Assembly (NCBI GenBank): GCA_900316965.1
Contig: ONEY01000001.1
Span: 224,565 to 288,564, forward strand
Source: an uncultured Bacteroidales bacterium
GTDB lineage: Bacteria > Bacteroidota > Bacteroidia > Bacteroidales > P3
DNA length: 64,000 bases
Direction of reading: 5' to 3'
The position numbers and the translations under genes are program-made. The number at the start of each line of letters is the position of its first letter. The stretch's first letter is position 1. Shown here one piece after another: positions 43,018-51,088 of this stretch. The notes under the pieces are model-generated. The model was not told where the DNA came from. It saw only the letters and a list, made by a program, of their open reading frames with translations, and ran no database searches.

Positions 43018-43039
43018 TTTTTATCACGTTTTTATTACG
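43018..43039 (+). repeat. Tandem TTTTTATCACG/TTTTTATTACG pair, right end of element
   Basis: One exact and one single-mismatch copy of the 11-base motif found at 32985-33006, in the same orientation, 62 bases inside attR. Confidence 0.6.
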
Positions 43040-43100
43040 TGAATCCAAAATAGACAATCTAAACGACTTAAAATCTGAATGATAGTATATCTGTTTTTAT

Positions 43101-43116
43101 TCCGATATACTCCACA
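43101..43116 (+). repeat. attR: 16-bp direct repeat
   Basis: TCCGATATACTCCACA, identical to 32847-32862. Only this part of the tRNA is duplicated. Confidence 0.8.
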
Positions 43117-43146
43117 AAAGGGTCTCAATTGAGACCCTTTTTTTAT
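43117..43146 (+). terminator. Terminator directly after attR
   Basis: AAAGGGTCTC (43117-43126) pairs with GAGACCCTTT (43131-43140) around AATT, followed by T. It is a counterpart of the terminator behind the tRNA and may be the original chromosomal one. Confidence 0.8.
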
Positions 43147-43148
43147 AT

Positions 43149-43271
43149 TTCAATGGCTGCAAGAGATACTTCGCCTGCAAAATCGAAAACTCAAAATACA
43201 ACAGCATTTTCGCCATCAACCTACACAACACCTACAATCTAGGCAAACGCCTGGTGGAGAAAGTCATGTGA
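43149..43271 (+). pseudogene. Coding remnant beside attR
   Basis: A plus-strand frame without start codon, ending TGA at 43269-43271, reads FNGCKRYFACKIENSKYNS and later LHNTYNLGKRLVEKVM. The residue pattern looks like the C-terminal end of a real protein, but the upstream part would lie across the terminator and attR. It may be the tail of a chromosomal gene destroyed before or by the integration. I recognise no family. Confidence 0.3.
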
Positions 43272-43306
43272 GGGAGAAATGACATTTTTTATGTTTCATT
43301 TCTTTA

Positions 43307-43897
43307 TTAGAACCTGATGCCCGCGATGATGGTGAAGAATCCGAGCGAGAACTCGTCGCTCTGGGTGGGGTGCTGCTCATAGCGAGTGACATTCCCGTAC
43401 TGGTCCCACGCCACAGGCACCGACTCGTAGGCGGCGACGTTGCCCATACCGTTCCAGCGAAAACCGACGCTGAAATGATGCGCCAGCAGCAAGTCAAGCC
43501 CCACCTTGTAGGCGAATGTGCCCCCTTTGTCGGCTTCGGCCTTGATAAGGTCCACGTTGCGGTGGTTGAACCCCACACCGATATGTGTCGAAAGGCCGCA
43601 GGCTTCGGCAAACTGCCACACGTAATTTACACCCAACGTGACGGGCAAGAAGCTGTAGCTGCTCACCGAGTCACCTTTGCCACTGATGCGGTCGAGACCT
43701 ACACCTACGCAGAGACCCTCGACAGATGGAATCTCGTACAGTAGTTGTGCTCCAAATGCCGTTCCCGGGTCAAGAGTGTAGGATGTGTTTGCTGCGGCGG
43801 GAATTGCCATTCCGGCATAGCTGGCCACATGTAATTGTGCTTTTGAGCTAAATGTCAGGGTGCATAGTAGCGTGCACAGTAGAACTAGTTTCTTCAT
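43307..43897 (-). CDS. Outer-membrane beta-barrel protein
   Basis: A 196-residue protein with a signal peptide (LVLLCTLLCTLTFSSKAQ). The rest alternates short strands with polar turns and ends with the aromatic FTIIAGIRF, typical of small OmpA/OmpW-like barrels. The start at 43897 is preferred over a Met 11 codons upstream, because the signal peptide then begins correctly with MKKL. It diverges from the AraC regulator gene, which may control it. No ligand known. Confidence 0.75.
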   Translation of the reverse strand: MKKLVLLCTLLCTLTFSSKAQLHVASYAGMAIPAAANTSYTLDPGTAFGAQLLYEIPSVEGLCVGVGLDRISGKGDSVSSYSFLPVTLGVNYVWQFAEACGLSTHIGVGFNHRNVDLIKAEADKGGTFAYKVGLDLLLAHHFSVGFRWNGMGNVAAYESVPVAWDQYGNVTRYEQHPTQSDEFSLGFFTIIAGIRF

Positions 43898-44016
43898 ATA
43901 GTCGTTTTTATAATATCTGCAAAAATACATAACAAAACACTTTTGCAGCCTAAAAGAAGGCTATCGGAACAAATAATATACCCTACAGAACAATATCAAG
44001 GCTGACTTTACGTTAT

Positions 44017-44886
44017 ATGAATATGGAACAAAACGACTACAGCTATTTCTCTGAATCGTGCCTCCACTATGGCGACGACATATACCTGCTTGAAGAGAAT
44101 CGAGCCGCAAAGGCAAAAGAGTTCTTCCCTCTGGTAAAGGGACGTGAGATCATGGTCGACAAGGTTGTCTTCCTGCTGTGTCGAAATGGCTCCATCGACC
44201 TTCGGCTGAACCATCATAGCCTCCACATTGTCCCCGATTCGGTCTTGATAGTGTTGCCGGGAATGATAGTTGAAACCCTTTCTGTTAGCGATGACATTAG
44301 TGTGCTCACCCTGCTCCTCTCCGAGCGTTTCACCAGCAGTTTGAACCTGGGCAGCTCCTTCCGCACCTCGCTCTCCATCCGTCGTCAGCCGCTGCTGACA
44401 ATGCCGAAAGGATTGGGTTCGGCATTTCTTAACATTTACGGAATGGTGTGCGGAATGCTGCAGCAGCCATCGCACCCCCACCTCGGCCGCGTGCTACACC
44501 TCTTTTTTGAGGCGGCTTTCTATGGCATCGGACCTTACCTGATTGACATCGAGAGCCAGCGTGTCGCTACCGCAGCCGAACTGCATACCGAGCAGTTTCT
44601 GCACTTGGTGGAGCAGCATTTTCGCCAGCAGCACTCGCTCGATTGGTACGCCCGACAGCTGAACATCACCCCTAAGCGGCTCAGCATCTGTGTGAAGCAA
44701 ACCTCCGGACGAACCACGACAGAGTGGATTGACCAACACCGCCTGCTCGAAGCCGACAAGCTGCTCCGCAGCGGAACATTGACGGTAAAGGAGATTGCCT
44801 CACAACTCGGCTTCCCCAACCAGTCGACCTTCGGCACCTGGTTCAAGCGCCACACCGGCTCCAGCCCCAGCCGAATTGAGAGATAG
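44017..44886 (+). CDS. AraC-family transcriptional regulator
   Basis: A 289-residue protein. The N-terminal 180 residues form a cupin-like sensing domain without recognised ligand. The last 95 residues hold two helix-turn-helix units; the second, TVKEIASQLGFPNQSTFGTWFKRHTGSSPSRI, is a clear AraC signature. The start MNMEQND has a second in-frame ATG 6 bases later. It is divergent from the beta-barrel gene at 43897 with 119 bases between, which suggests local control. Confidence 0.9.
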   Translation: MNMEQNDYSYFSESCLHYGDDIYLLEENRAAKAKEFFPLVKGREIMVDKVVFLLCRNGSIDLRLNHHSLHIVPDSVLIVLPGMIVETLSVSDDISVLTLLLSERFTSSLNLGSSFRTSLSIRRQPLLTMPKGLGSAFLNIYGMVCGMLQQPSHPHLGRVLHLFFEAAFYGIGPYLIDIESQRVATAAELHTEQFLHLVEQHFRQQHSLDWYARQLNITPKRLSICVKQTSGRTTTEWIDQHRLLEADKLLRSGTLTVKEIASQLGFPNQSTFGTWFKRHTGSSPSRIER

Positions 44887-45241
44887 ATTCCACGAATTGT
44901 GCAAATAATCGTCTGAGGTGCAAGAGCATGGAGGATTCGAAGCTCCAGTGTAGCTTTGGCAACGCATAGAGGGATCCTTTGTGTGTCGCAATCTCTCTTT
45001 GTTTTTATTCCATTGCCAAATTGTTCTCCGCTTGGCTGCACTACGTTGTTATTGCGCATTTCCTCTCTACGCGCTTCACAGAAGCTTGTACCCCAGCGGG
45101 ACGCTATCTAAAGCCATAGGCTTTCTTCATATGCCGCAAGATTGTTGTTTGCGGAACTTTTTTTCAACAACTTGTAAGAATTGACCCCATTTGTGCGTCT
45201 ACTATAGTAGAACAAAACTAAATATAACAACCAAAAACAAA
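44887..45241. other. Intergenic region after the AraC gene
   Basis: About 355 bases without convincing coding frames and without a terminator hairpin that I can see. Confidence 0.4.
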
Positions 45242-45541
45242 ATGGATCTAATTAATATAATCCCCATAAGTGGTGCAGCTGGCGTCTTTATTGCGATTGT
45301 GGCCATGTTGGCCTTACTTAGTGGCATTGGCATCCTCATCAGAAAGGTCAACAAAAGGAGCTGGGCATACTACATCCTTCTGTTCGTCATGTTCACAGGA
45401 GTGATGCTACTCTTTGATCAAATGATAGGCATGTTCGACCTCCGCGCCTCCGTAATAAGCTCGCTTGTCAGCGGTGCGCTATTAACGTTCTTTTTCTTCC
45501 TTTCAGACAAAAAAGGAACTAACGAAAACGACCCTCAATGA
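45242..45541 (+). CDS. Small membrane protein, three helices
   Basis: A 99-residue protein starting MDLINIIPISG. Hydrophobic helices lie at about 9-30, 38-57 and 65-82, and the C-terminus is polar (DKKGTNENDPQ). The start at 45242 is preferred over an ATG at 45191 because the 17 codons before it look non-coding. The 3' end overlaps that of the decayed ketopantoate reductase gene on the other strand by 23 bases. No family recognised. Confidence 0.6.
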   Translation: MDLINIIPISGAAGVFIAIVAMLALLSGIGILIRKVNKRSWAYYILLFVMFTGVMLLFDQMIGMFDLRASVISSLVSGALLTFFFFLSDKKGTNENDPQ

Positions 45542-46363
45542 AACGCACATAGAGGTAGTGGATCTCCATCGGGCGGTGGAACTGGTAATCCAGCTTCATA
45601 CTTGGCGAATATGGCACCATCGTTTTTGTCACCTCCATCATTTCGTCGGCAAAGGAATAGTCGAGGTTTCTCACGCCGCAGGCTTGTGCCACGTCAATCA
45701 CTTCGCGCATCTGTGCAGGGATTAGCCTTGCGGTGTCGGGGTTGGCATTGAGCTGGTCGGTAGTGGTGTTGTGCACGACCGACATCCCGTTGAACGGAAT
45801 GTTCTATACGGCTTTCTTCCACCGTGCCTCGTGGAATTCCGCCATTGTGGTCATGACTCCTGCCAACTGCAGTGCATCGGCGAATTCCTCTATGCGTTGC
45901 CGATCGACACAGTTGTAGTTGCCGAGCCGTATCTGGCCGAAACATTGGTGGTTGACGATGCCGGGCTTGGTCTTGGAGGAGCAGATGAAAGCCAAACCAG
46001 CCATAACGCTCACGCCAGGGAACCGGAGCGCGAAGTCTTTCTCCAGGCCGAGGCCGTTCTGTATCAACACCACCACGGTGTCGTCCTTCAGCAGAGGCGG
46101 CAGAAGGGTCTTCAGCATCGACTGATTGGTGGTTTTCAACCCACGATGACCACGTCCGACTTGGGCATCTGGGCAGTGGTGTTGTAGGCATTAACCTTGT
46201 CGAGCCGGAAATCGCCGTCGCACGACTTCACGTACAGGCCGTGTTCTTTAACGTATTCGTAGTCGCGGTGCAGCAGGAAATGTACATCCTGCCCGCCACG
46301 CGCGAGTTTTGTGCCATAATACCCTCCGATGGCGCCGGTGCCGATTACTGATATTGTCAACAT
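45519..46363 (-). pseudogene. Ketopantoate reductase, broken (panE-like)
   Basis: Three minus-strand frames together make most of a PanE/ApbA 2-dehydropantoate 2-reductase: ISVIGTGAIGGYYGTKLA at the N-terminus (NADP-binding GxGxxG), then KTTNQSM, VLIQNGLGLE, and VWNIPFNGMSVV-type and MKLDYQFHRPMEIHYLY segments. The first break, at about 46138, looks like loss of one T (GGTTTG to GGTTG), which creates a stop; the second, at about 45804, is a TAG where the family has Trp (TGG). The C-terminal ~25 residues are also missing. A -7 element at 46587-46594 may have been its promoter. It cannot make a normal enzyme unless the sequence has errors. Confidence 0.85.
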
Positions 46364-46826
46364 TTATCCCTATTATAATTAAAGTTTTCGGCCAACGGTA
46401 CAAGCTCAAGTGGAGTGCGTAGAGCTGATTTGTGCGTTGGATGTTTCAATTTGCAGCTGTTATGGGTGCACCCTTGAGTTATTTGGATGAACGGCCACGT
46501 GGGCCAATAGGGATTGCGTAGAGCGGTTCAGTGATATGCATAATTTGTAAATTGACGATGCAAAGAAACTGCTCGTTTTCTAAGTGCAAAGATACATATC
46601 ATTTCTGACATACAGGCAAAAAAGATAGAAGTGGGCATCGAAATGTATGCCGAAATACCATAATGGTATCTATCTAGTTTTGACCTATTTCTTGTCGTTA
46701 AAACATTGTAAGTAACGGTAATTCACTAGGTAATCGCAAATTGTGACCCCCCTCTGCTACAGCGCTACAGTTCATTTTTCGATGATGAAAAGCCGAAGTT
46801 CACTATTAACCCATTAACCCTTAAAG
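46364..46826. other. Intergenic region, with a minus-strand -7 element
   Basis: About 460 bases without a convincing gene. On the minus strand TATCTTTG (46587-46594) with TTTG (46617-46620) 22 bases upstream could be the promoter of the broken panE-like gene, leaving a leader of more than 200 bases. Confidence 0.4.
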
Positions 46827-46882
46827 CTATGGCAATATTTCGTTCAATGTTTTTTTAGCGACTGCGCAGCCAACATCGTAGT

Positions 46883-48001
46883 TTACCGGATGTTTTGTAT
46901 TCCTCGTGTCTGATGTGAGAGTGTTGCCATCGACGTTGTATGTGTCGCCATTCTCGTTGGCGTTGTCGAAGATGCACGTATCATATTCAACAACCTCTCT
47001 GCCCATGCCTCGTCGCCTGCGATTTGGTAGCGGTAGTTGCCGTCGGGGTCGGCTGTGAATGTGATCTTATTATCGGCGCTGAGGCTTATGCGTCCGCGGG
47101 GCGAGAGCTCGATAAGATCATCACCCTCAATCTCATGCATGGGTAGTAGGGGGTCCCACATTTTCTGCCCAGTGTTGCAGTCATATTGCGTGTAGATTTG
47201 TTTCAGCGGATGTATCTCTGTCCAATTGATATCGCTGATAACCATTTCGGGCGTATATTCCACCATATTGCCTGGTGCACTGGGTGATATGATGACGTCG
47301 ACATCGTTAGGCCACATCTCCAGTAGTGTGTGTGCCGCTACGGGATGCATCATCATATTGTATCCAGGACTGACATTCTGCTCGTTGTCTGGTTCTAGCT
47401 TGGTGGCCATGAAGTAGAGCCGTTTCACCTTGCGACGCACCAGCTCCACGCCCGATAGCGATGAGTACTGGTCGGCACCCGAAGTGAGGAGATTGGCTAT
47501 CGTCGATGGGATGCCGGTAAGTATGATGGTCACGCTGCCGTCAGCGGAGTTGGCCAGCAGGCGACGATAAAGGACATAGCCGTCGAGTATGGACGAATAG
47601 TCGCTGTAGGTGCGGGCAAACAGCAGGTTGCCGTTACCGTCCGTGAGCTGCGCAATAGGGGAGTAGTTGATGTAACAGAAGCGCTCGTAGGTGCCATTGC
47701 GTTCCAACGCTATAGGCAGTGTCGGAAATCCATAGTAGTTGTTCATCAAGTCGGCGACGGCGGCGTTGGTGTCGCCCATGCGGTCCACCACCACGCCAAG
47801 CAGATTGCATCGCCCTTGCGAGGCATAGCGGTATAGTAGCTGCATGGCGAAAAGGTCGTCAGTCGAACTGCAAATGTCAGTGTCGAGGATGATTTGCGGC
47901 ACTGCCGGCTGTTGTTGATCTGGTGTCGGGTTGTCTTTGTTGCATGCATACAACAAAATTGTTATAAATGCAATGACAATAAGATATTTAGCTCGTTTCA
48001 T
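46883..48001 (-). CDS. Nucleoside-hydrolase-like lipoprotein with probable late frameshift
   Basis: A 372-residue protein. Lipobox LLYACNK follows a signal segment starting MKRAK. The mature start PQIILDTDICSSTDDLFAM carries the DTDxxxxxDD metal motif of inosine-uridine nucleoside hydrolases, and TIILTGIPSTIANLL, MATKLEPDNEQN and PLLPMHEIEGDD follow. The start at 48001 fits the -7 element at 48032. Near 46990 the frame seems to shift: in the other frame VEYDTCIFDNANENG continues to a stop at 46827, while the frame used here ends in unlike residues (SMATLSHQTRGIQNIR). A lost G in AGGGTT to AGGTT would explain it. Confidence 0.75.
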   Translation of the reverse strand: MKRAKYLIVIAFITILLYACNKDNPTPDQQQPAVPQIILDTDICSSTDDLFAMQLLYRYASQGRCNLLGVVVDRMGDTNAAVADLMNNYYGFPTLPIALERNGTYERFCYINYSPIAQLTDGNGNLLFARTYSDYSSILDGYVLYRRLLANSADGSVTIILTGIPSTIANLLTSGADQYSSLSGVELVRRKVKRLYFMATKLEPDNEQNVSPGYNMMMHPVAAHTLLEMWPNDVDVIISPSAPGNMVEYTPEMVISDINWTEIHPLKQIYTQYDCNTGQKMWDPLLPMHEIEGDDLIELSPRGRISLSADNKITFTADPDGNYRYQIAGDEAWAERLLNMIRASSTTPTRMATHTTSMATLSHQTRGIQNIR

Positions 48002-48031
48002 CAGTACTTTGATTTTGTTCATTTGATATTG

Positions 48032-48039
48032 CAAAAATA
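48032..48039 (-). promoter_or_regulatory. -7 element (TATTTTTG) of the nucleoside hydrolase-like gene
   Basis: Minus-strand TATTTTTG, 30 bases before the ATG at 48001. It excludes longer frames beginning at 48139 as the real start. Confidence 0.6.
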
Positions 48040-48253
48040 CATTATTTTTATATATAAATGACATAATTATTAATAACATACAATGTTTTTTCTGAGCAGG
48101 CTTGTATCCATAATACATAGTTTTGTGTCTGAATAGCAATAATCGTATGTTTTATTGCGTTAATAAAATATATAAAAATGTTAAATGTTGATTGCTAAGA
48201 CACATAAGTGATTAACTACAGACTGTTAGTCGTTACTAATTCAAAAACAGAAA

Positions 48254-48991
48254 ATGAAAAACACATTTAAAGCCATCGCATTCGTATTATTTGTAGGATT
48301 GACAGCTCATCTGTATGCGCAAAAAACTTGGTTGGAGATAGGGGATATGCCTGATTTGGTTAAAACACTGCCCGCTCCTCCCCAATTCGGCAGCGAGCAG
48401 TTTATGACCGACAAGGCATATTATGATTGGGGAGTTATGGTGCGCAAGACTGACTCGGCCCGTTGTGCCCAAGCCATGCGTGACGCCATATATTCAATCG
48501 AGACTATATGCCGTGAATTTGGCCCTCTCTGTGGCATTGAAATGTCGAGAACAGCGACGCCGGAATTGTTCGGCTTTCTCGACACTGCGATTGCCACTGC
48601 TGATTTGATTTGCAAAAAGCCAAAGCAGCTATACAATCGCACTAGGCCGTATGTTTACTATTCCACCGCCACTCTAGCTCCAGGCGACGAGGAGGTGCTT
48701 CGCAACAACGGCTCGTATCCCTCCGGCCATAGCATTCTGGGCATGACATCAGCTCTCTTGCTCGCCGAGCTATTCCCCGATAGCAGTGATGCTATTTTGG
48801 AGCGTGGCTATCGCTTTGGTGAAAATCGTATCGTCTGCAACTATCATTGGCATAGCGATGTAATGGCTGGATTTTTGGCGTCAAGTCAGGCTGTGGCTCG
48901 TCTGCATGCTTGTCCACAATTTGAAAGGGCATTGCAAAGGGCAAAAAACGAGATTGTATACATAAAAAAGAGAATGCAAACCAAACATTGA
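48254..48991 (+). CDS. Class A non-specific acid phosphatase (PhoN-like)
   Basis: A 245-residue exported phosphatase of the PAP2 superfamily. A signal peptide ends at LYAQ (about 23). Signature motifs: KQLYNRTRPY (KxxxxxxRP), GSYPSGHS (PSGH, catalytic His), and GENRIVCNYHWHSDV (SR-like third motif with His and Asp). It belongs with periplasmic phosphatases that release phosphate from many esters. It is monocistronic in this window and different from the membrane-type PAP2 gene at 27128. Confidence 0.9.
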   Translation: MKNTFKAIAFVLFVGLTAHLYAQKTWLEIGDMPDLVKTLPAPPQFGSEQFMTDKAYYDWGVMVRKTDSARCAQAMRDAIYSIETICREFGPLCGIEMSRTATPELFGFLDTAIATADLICKKPKQLYNRTRPYVYYSTATLAPGDEEVLRNNGSYPSGHSILGMTSALLLAELFPDSSDAILERGYRFGENRIVCNYHWHSDVMAGFLASSQAVARLHACPQFERALQRAKNEIVYIKKRMQTKH

Positions 48992-49193
48992 GCTAAGACT
49001 CTTGGCGTTGTCAATTCGCTGTTTCTATTACACTCCCCCTAGCCTTAAACTCTTCAAAGCCAACTTCAGTATAATGTCGGATTGATATAATTATCATAGT
49101 CAACAAAAGTACTAGGATAATTTTGAAACAGGTGAGAATGGATTATAAGGGAAGGTTTGTTGTAGATACATCCTATACGGCAACTTTTTTCTG

Positions 49194-49781
49194 CTACCGG
49201 ATTTTTAGGATTTTGTGTATCTGCAGCGAGAGTCTCCATTGGGGTTCGCGCTTTGTGTATTCCACTGTTGCCTGCATTATTTCGGCATTGCGAGCCGGGT
49301 CACCGGTGTCGCATGGCTGCAGGAAGAGGTGTGGTATGTTTGCTGCCAAAGGCATAACTTGCTGTGGGTCGTGAACGCCATCGTAGACAATTTTCAATTC
49401 GTCTGCGCGATTTAGCACGGGCTTGCCTTGAGGCCCCACATAAGCCTCTTTGGGCGATAGTGTTATCCAGTCTACTTCGTCGGGAAGTGGTCGGGTGCCA
49501 TTGGTTTCAACAGCGACATATTTGCCAGCGGCATGGAGTTTGTCGACAAAAGATGATGTTAGTTGCAGTGATGGCTCGCCCCCTGTTATTACAACCAAAT
49601 GTGCGGGATATTTAATGACTTCCGCCACTACGGCATCCTCGGTCATCTCGACACCAGTCTCGTGCTTTGTGTCGCAGAAGGCGCACCTGAGGTTGCAGCC
49701 ACTCATCCGCACAAAAACTGCGGGAGTTCCGCTATGATAGCCTTCGCCCTGCAGCGAATAGAATATCTCGTTTATTTTCAT
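49194..49781 (-). CDS. queE: 7-carboxy-7-deazaguanine synthase
   Basis: A 195-residue radical SAM enzyme of queuosine synthesis: it turns 6-carboxytetrahydropterin into CDG. FYSLQGEGYHSGTP and the cluster Cys29, Cys33, Cys36 (GCNLRCAFCDT) are at the N-terminus, and VVITGGEPSLQ and VETNGTRPL follow. Length fits the short type. Its start overlaps queD by 4 bases, completing the queC-queD-queE transcript. Confidence 0.95.
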   Translation of the reverse strand: MKINEIFYSLQGEGYHSGTPAVFVRMSGCNLRCAFCDTKHETGVEMTEDAVVAEVIKYPAHLVVITGGEPSLQLTSSFVDKLHAAGKYVAVETNGTRPLPDEVDWITLSPKEAYVGPQGKPVLNRADELKIVYDGVHDPQQVMPLAANIPHLFLQPCDTGDPARNAEIMQATVEYTKREPQWRLSLQIHKILKIR

Positions 49782-50113
49782 TCGTCGACTTCGTATGTTG
49801 CGGTGTTCCCCGATGTCTCTTGAACATCAACACGGTAGCAGTTGGGAACCTGCTGCTGACACCAGCGCGCTATGTTCTCTGCTGTGGGGTTGCAACCGAT
49901 TATGTCGTTGATGACTTGATGGTCAAGTTTGTCGGTAATGCACTTCTTGATTTTGGAAAAATCCACCACCATGCCGTTCTTGTCTAGTTCGCGGCTTTTG
50001 CAATAGATGGTTATCTGCCAGTTGTGTCCGTGCAATTGTGTGCATTTGCTCGGGTAATCCAGCTCAAGACGGTGTGCTCCCGATACTTCTATATGTTTTG
50101 TAACGTAGTACAT
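49778..50113 (-). CDS. queD: 6-carboxytetrahydropterin synthase
   Basis: A 111-residue enzyme that makes 6-carboxytetrahydropterin from dihydroneopterin triphosphate. Zinc ligands His14 (GAHRL), His28 and His30 (LHGHNW) and the catalytic Cys24 are present; LDHQVIND and the ENIARW segment fit the family. It lies 50 bases after queC and overlaps queE by 4 bases. Confidence 0.93.
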   Translation of the reverse strand: MYYVTKHIEVSGAHRLELDYPSKCTQLHGHNWQITIYCKSRELDKNGMVVDFSKIKKCITDKLDHQVINDIIGCNPTAENIARWCQQQVPNCYRVDVQETSGNTATYEVDE

Positions 50114-50163
50114 AATAACTGATTTGGTGCGTTTTGACGATGTTAAATCACGAGGTGGCTCGT

Positions 50164-50823
50164 TTATATATCATACTCTGTAGGGTCGGGGATGTTTGCG
50201 ATGCGGAAGGCTTCGCGACGCTCGGTGCAGGTGCCGCAGGTGCCGCAGTGTTTCTCGCCTCCACGATAGCAGGAATATGTTTTCCCATAGTCGATGCCGA
50301 GTTTCGCGCCTCTCATCACGATGTCGCTTTTGGTAAGATGGGTGTATGGCGCATCCAGTTGCACACCATCGTAAGTGCCCGCCTTCATGGCTTCGCCCAT
50401 GGAGGTGATGAAGTTGGCTCTGCAGTCGGGATAAATGGCGTGGTCGCCGCCATGATTGGCGATAAGCACTCGTTTCAGTCCCCGGCTTTCGGCAAGTCCG
50501 CAAGCTACCGAGAGCATGATGCCGTTGCGGAAAGGCACCACGGTGCTTTTCATGTTGTCATCGTCGTAGTTGCCACTGGGAATGGCGTCGGCGCCGCTGA
50601 GCAGCGAAGAGGAAAAGAACTGTTTCATGAATGCCAAATCGATGACGATATGCTCTATGCCTAGCTTAGTGCAATGATATTTGGCGCATTCTGTCTCTCG
50701 AGCGGCGTGATTGCTGCCATAGTTGAAAGTGACAGCCAACGCTATACGCTCCTGCTGGTCATAAAGGAGCGTTGTGGAATCCAAACCACCGGAATAGATG
50801 ATTATTGTGTCTTTATTTTTCAT
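50164..50823 (-). CDS. queC: 7-cyano-7-deazaguanine synthase
   Basis: A 219-residue enzyme that makes preQ0 from CDG with ammonia and ATP. IIIYSGGLDSTTLL near the N-terminus is the PP-loop; GVQLDAPYTHLTKSDIVM and the zinc cysteines CYRGGEKHCGTCGTC near the C-terminus are typical. The ATG at 50823 is the start; an earlier Met at 50865 lies inside the preQ1 riboswitch. First gene of the queCDE operon. Confidence 0.95.
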   Translation of the reverse strand: MKNKDTIIIYSGGLDSTTLLYDQQERIALAVTFNYGSNHAARETECAKYHCTKLGIEHIVIDLAFMKQFFSSSLLSGADAIPSGNYDDDNMKSTVVPFRNGIMLSVACGLAESRGLKRVLIANHGGDHAIYPDCRANFITSMGEAMKAGTYDGVQLDAPYTHLTKSDIVMRGAKLGIDYGKTYSCYRGGEKHCGTCGTCTERREAFRIANIPDPTEYDI

Positions 50824-50827
50824 GTAT

Positions 50828-50863
50828 CTTGTTTTGTTAAAGGGGGTTATCAAGTACCCCTGC
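50828..50863 (-). promoter_or_regulatory. preQ1-I riboswitch
   Basis: On the minus strand GCAGGGG, TACTTGATAA, CCCCC, then TTTAACAAAACAAG: a GC-rich stem, an A-rich loop segment and the 3' tail TTAACAAAACAAG, closely matching the well-known preQ1 class I riboswitch of Thermoanaerobacter type (AACCCC...TTAACAAAACAAGG). The tail overlaps the ribosome binding region just before the queC ATG at 50823, so it should control translation of queC and of the coupled queD and queE. Confidence 0.88.
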
Positions 50864-50879
50864 ATTTTGTTTGCAAATG

Positions 50880-50887
50880 CAAAATTA
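50880..50887 (-). promoter_or_regulatory. -7 element (TAATTTTG) of the que operon
   Basis: Minus-strand TAATTTTG 16 bases before the riboswitch starts; no clear -33 TTTG is seen. Confidence 0.45.
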
Positions 50888-50991
50888 CAACAAATATTTC
50901 GATTTTGCCGCCGACGTACATTAAAATCGGTCTTTTAGTCGATTGTGGGGCTATTATTTCCGATAAAAATACACTTTCAGCTATATAAGAT

Positions 50992-51028
50992 GAAGGAGGT
51001 GGAGAGCAATCATCTCTCCGCCTCCTTC
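50992..51028 (-). terminator. Hairpin downstream of DUF4954
   Basis: GAAGGAGGTGGAGAG pairs with CTCTCCGCCTCCTTC over 15 bases around a 7-base loop. It lies 60 bases after the DUF4954 stop; no strong T-run follows on the minus strand, so its strength as terminator is uncertain. Confidence 0.45.
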
Positions 51029-51088
51029 GATGTTTTAGGGCTATTGCTTTTTCAGTATCTCTTCACTTTATCCTCGCTCATTTTTCCT

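Noticed and set aside
50824..50865. Upstream start of queC
   Set aside because: The extra codons are the preQ1 aptamer.
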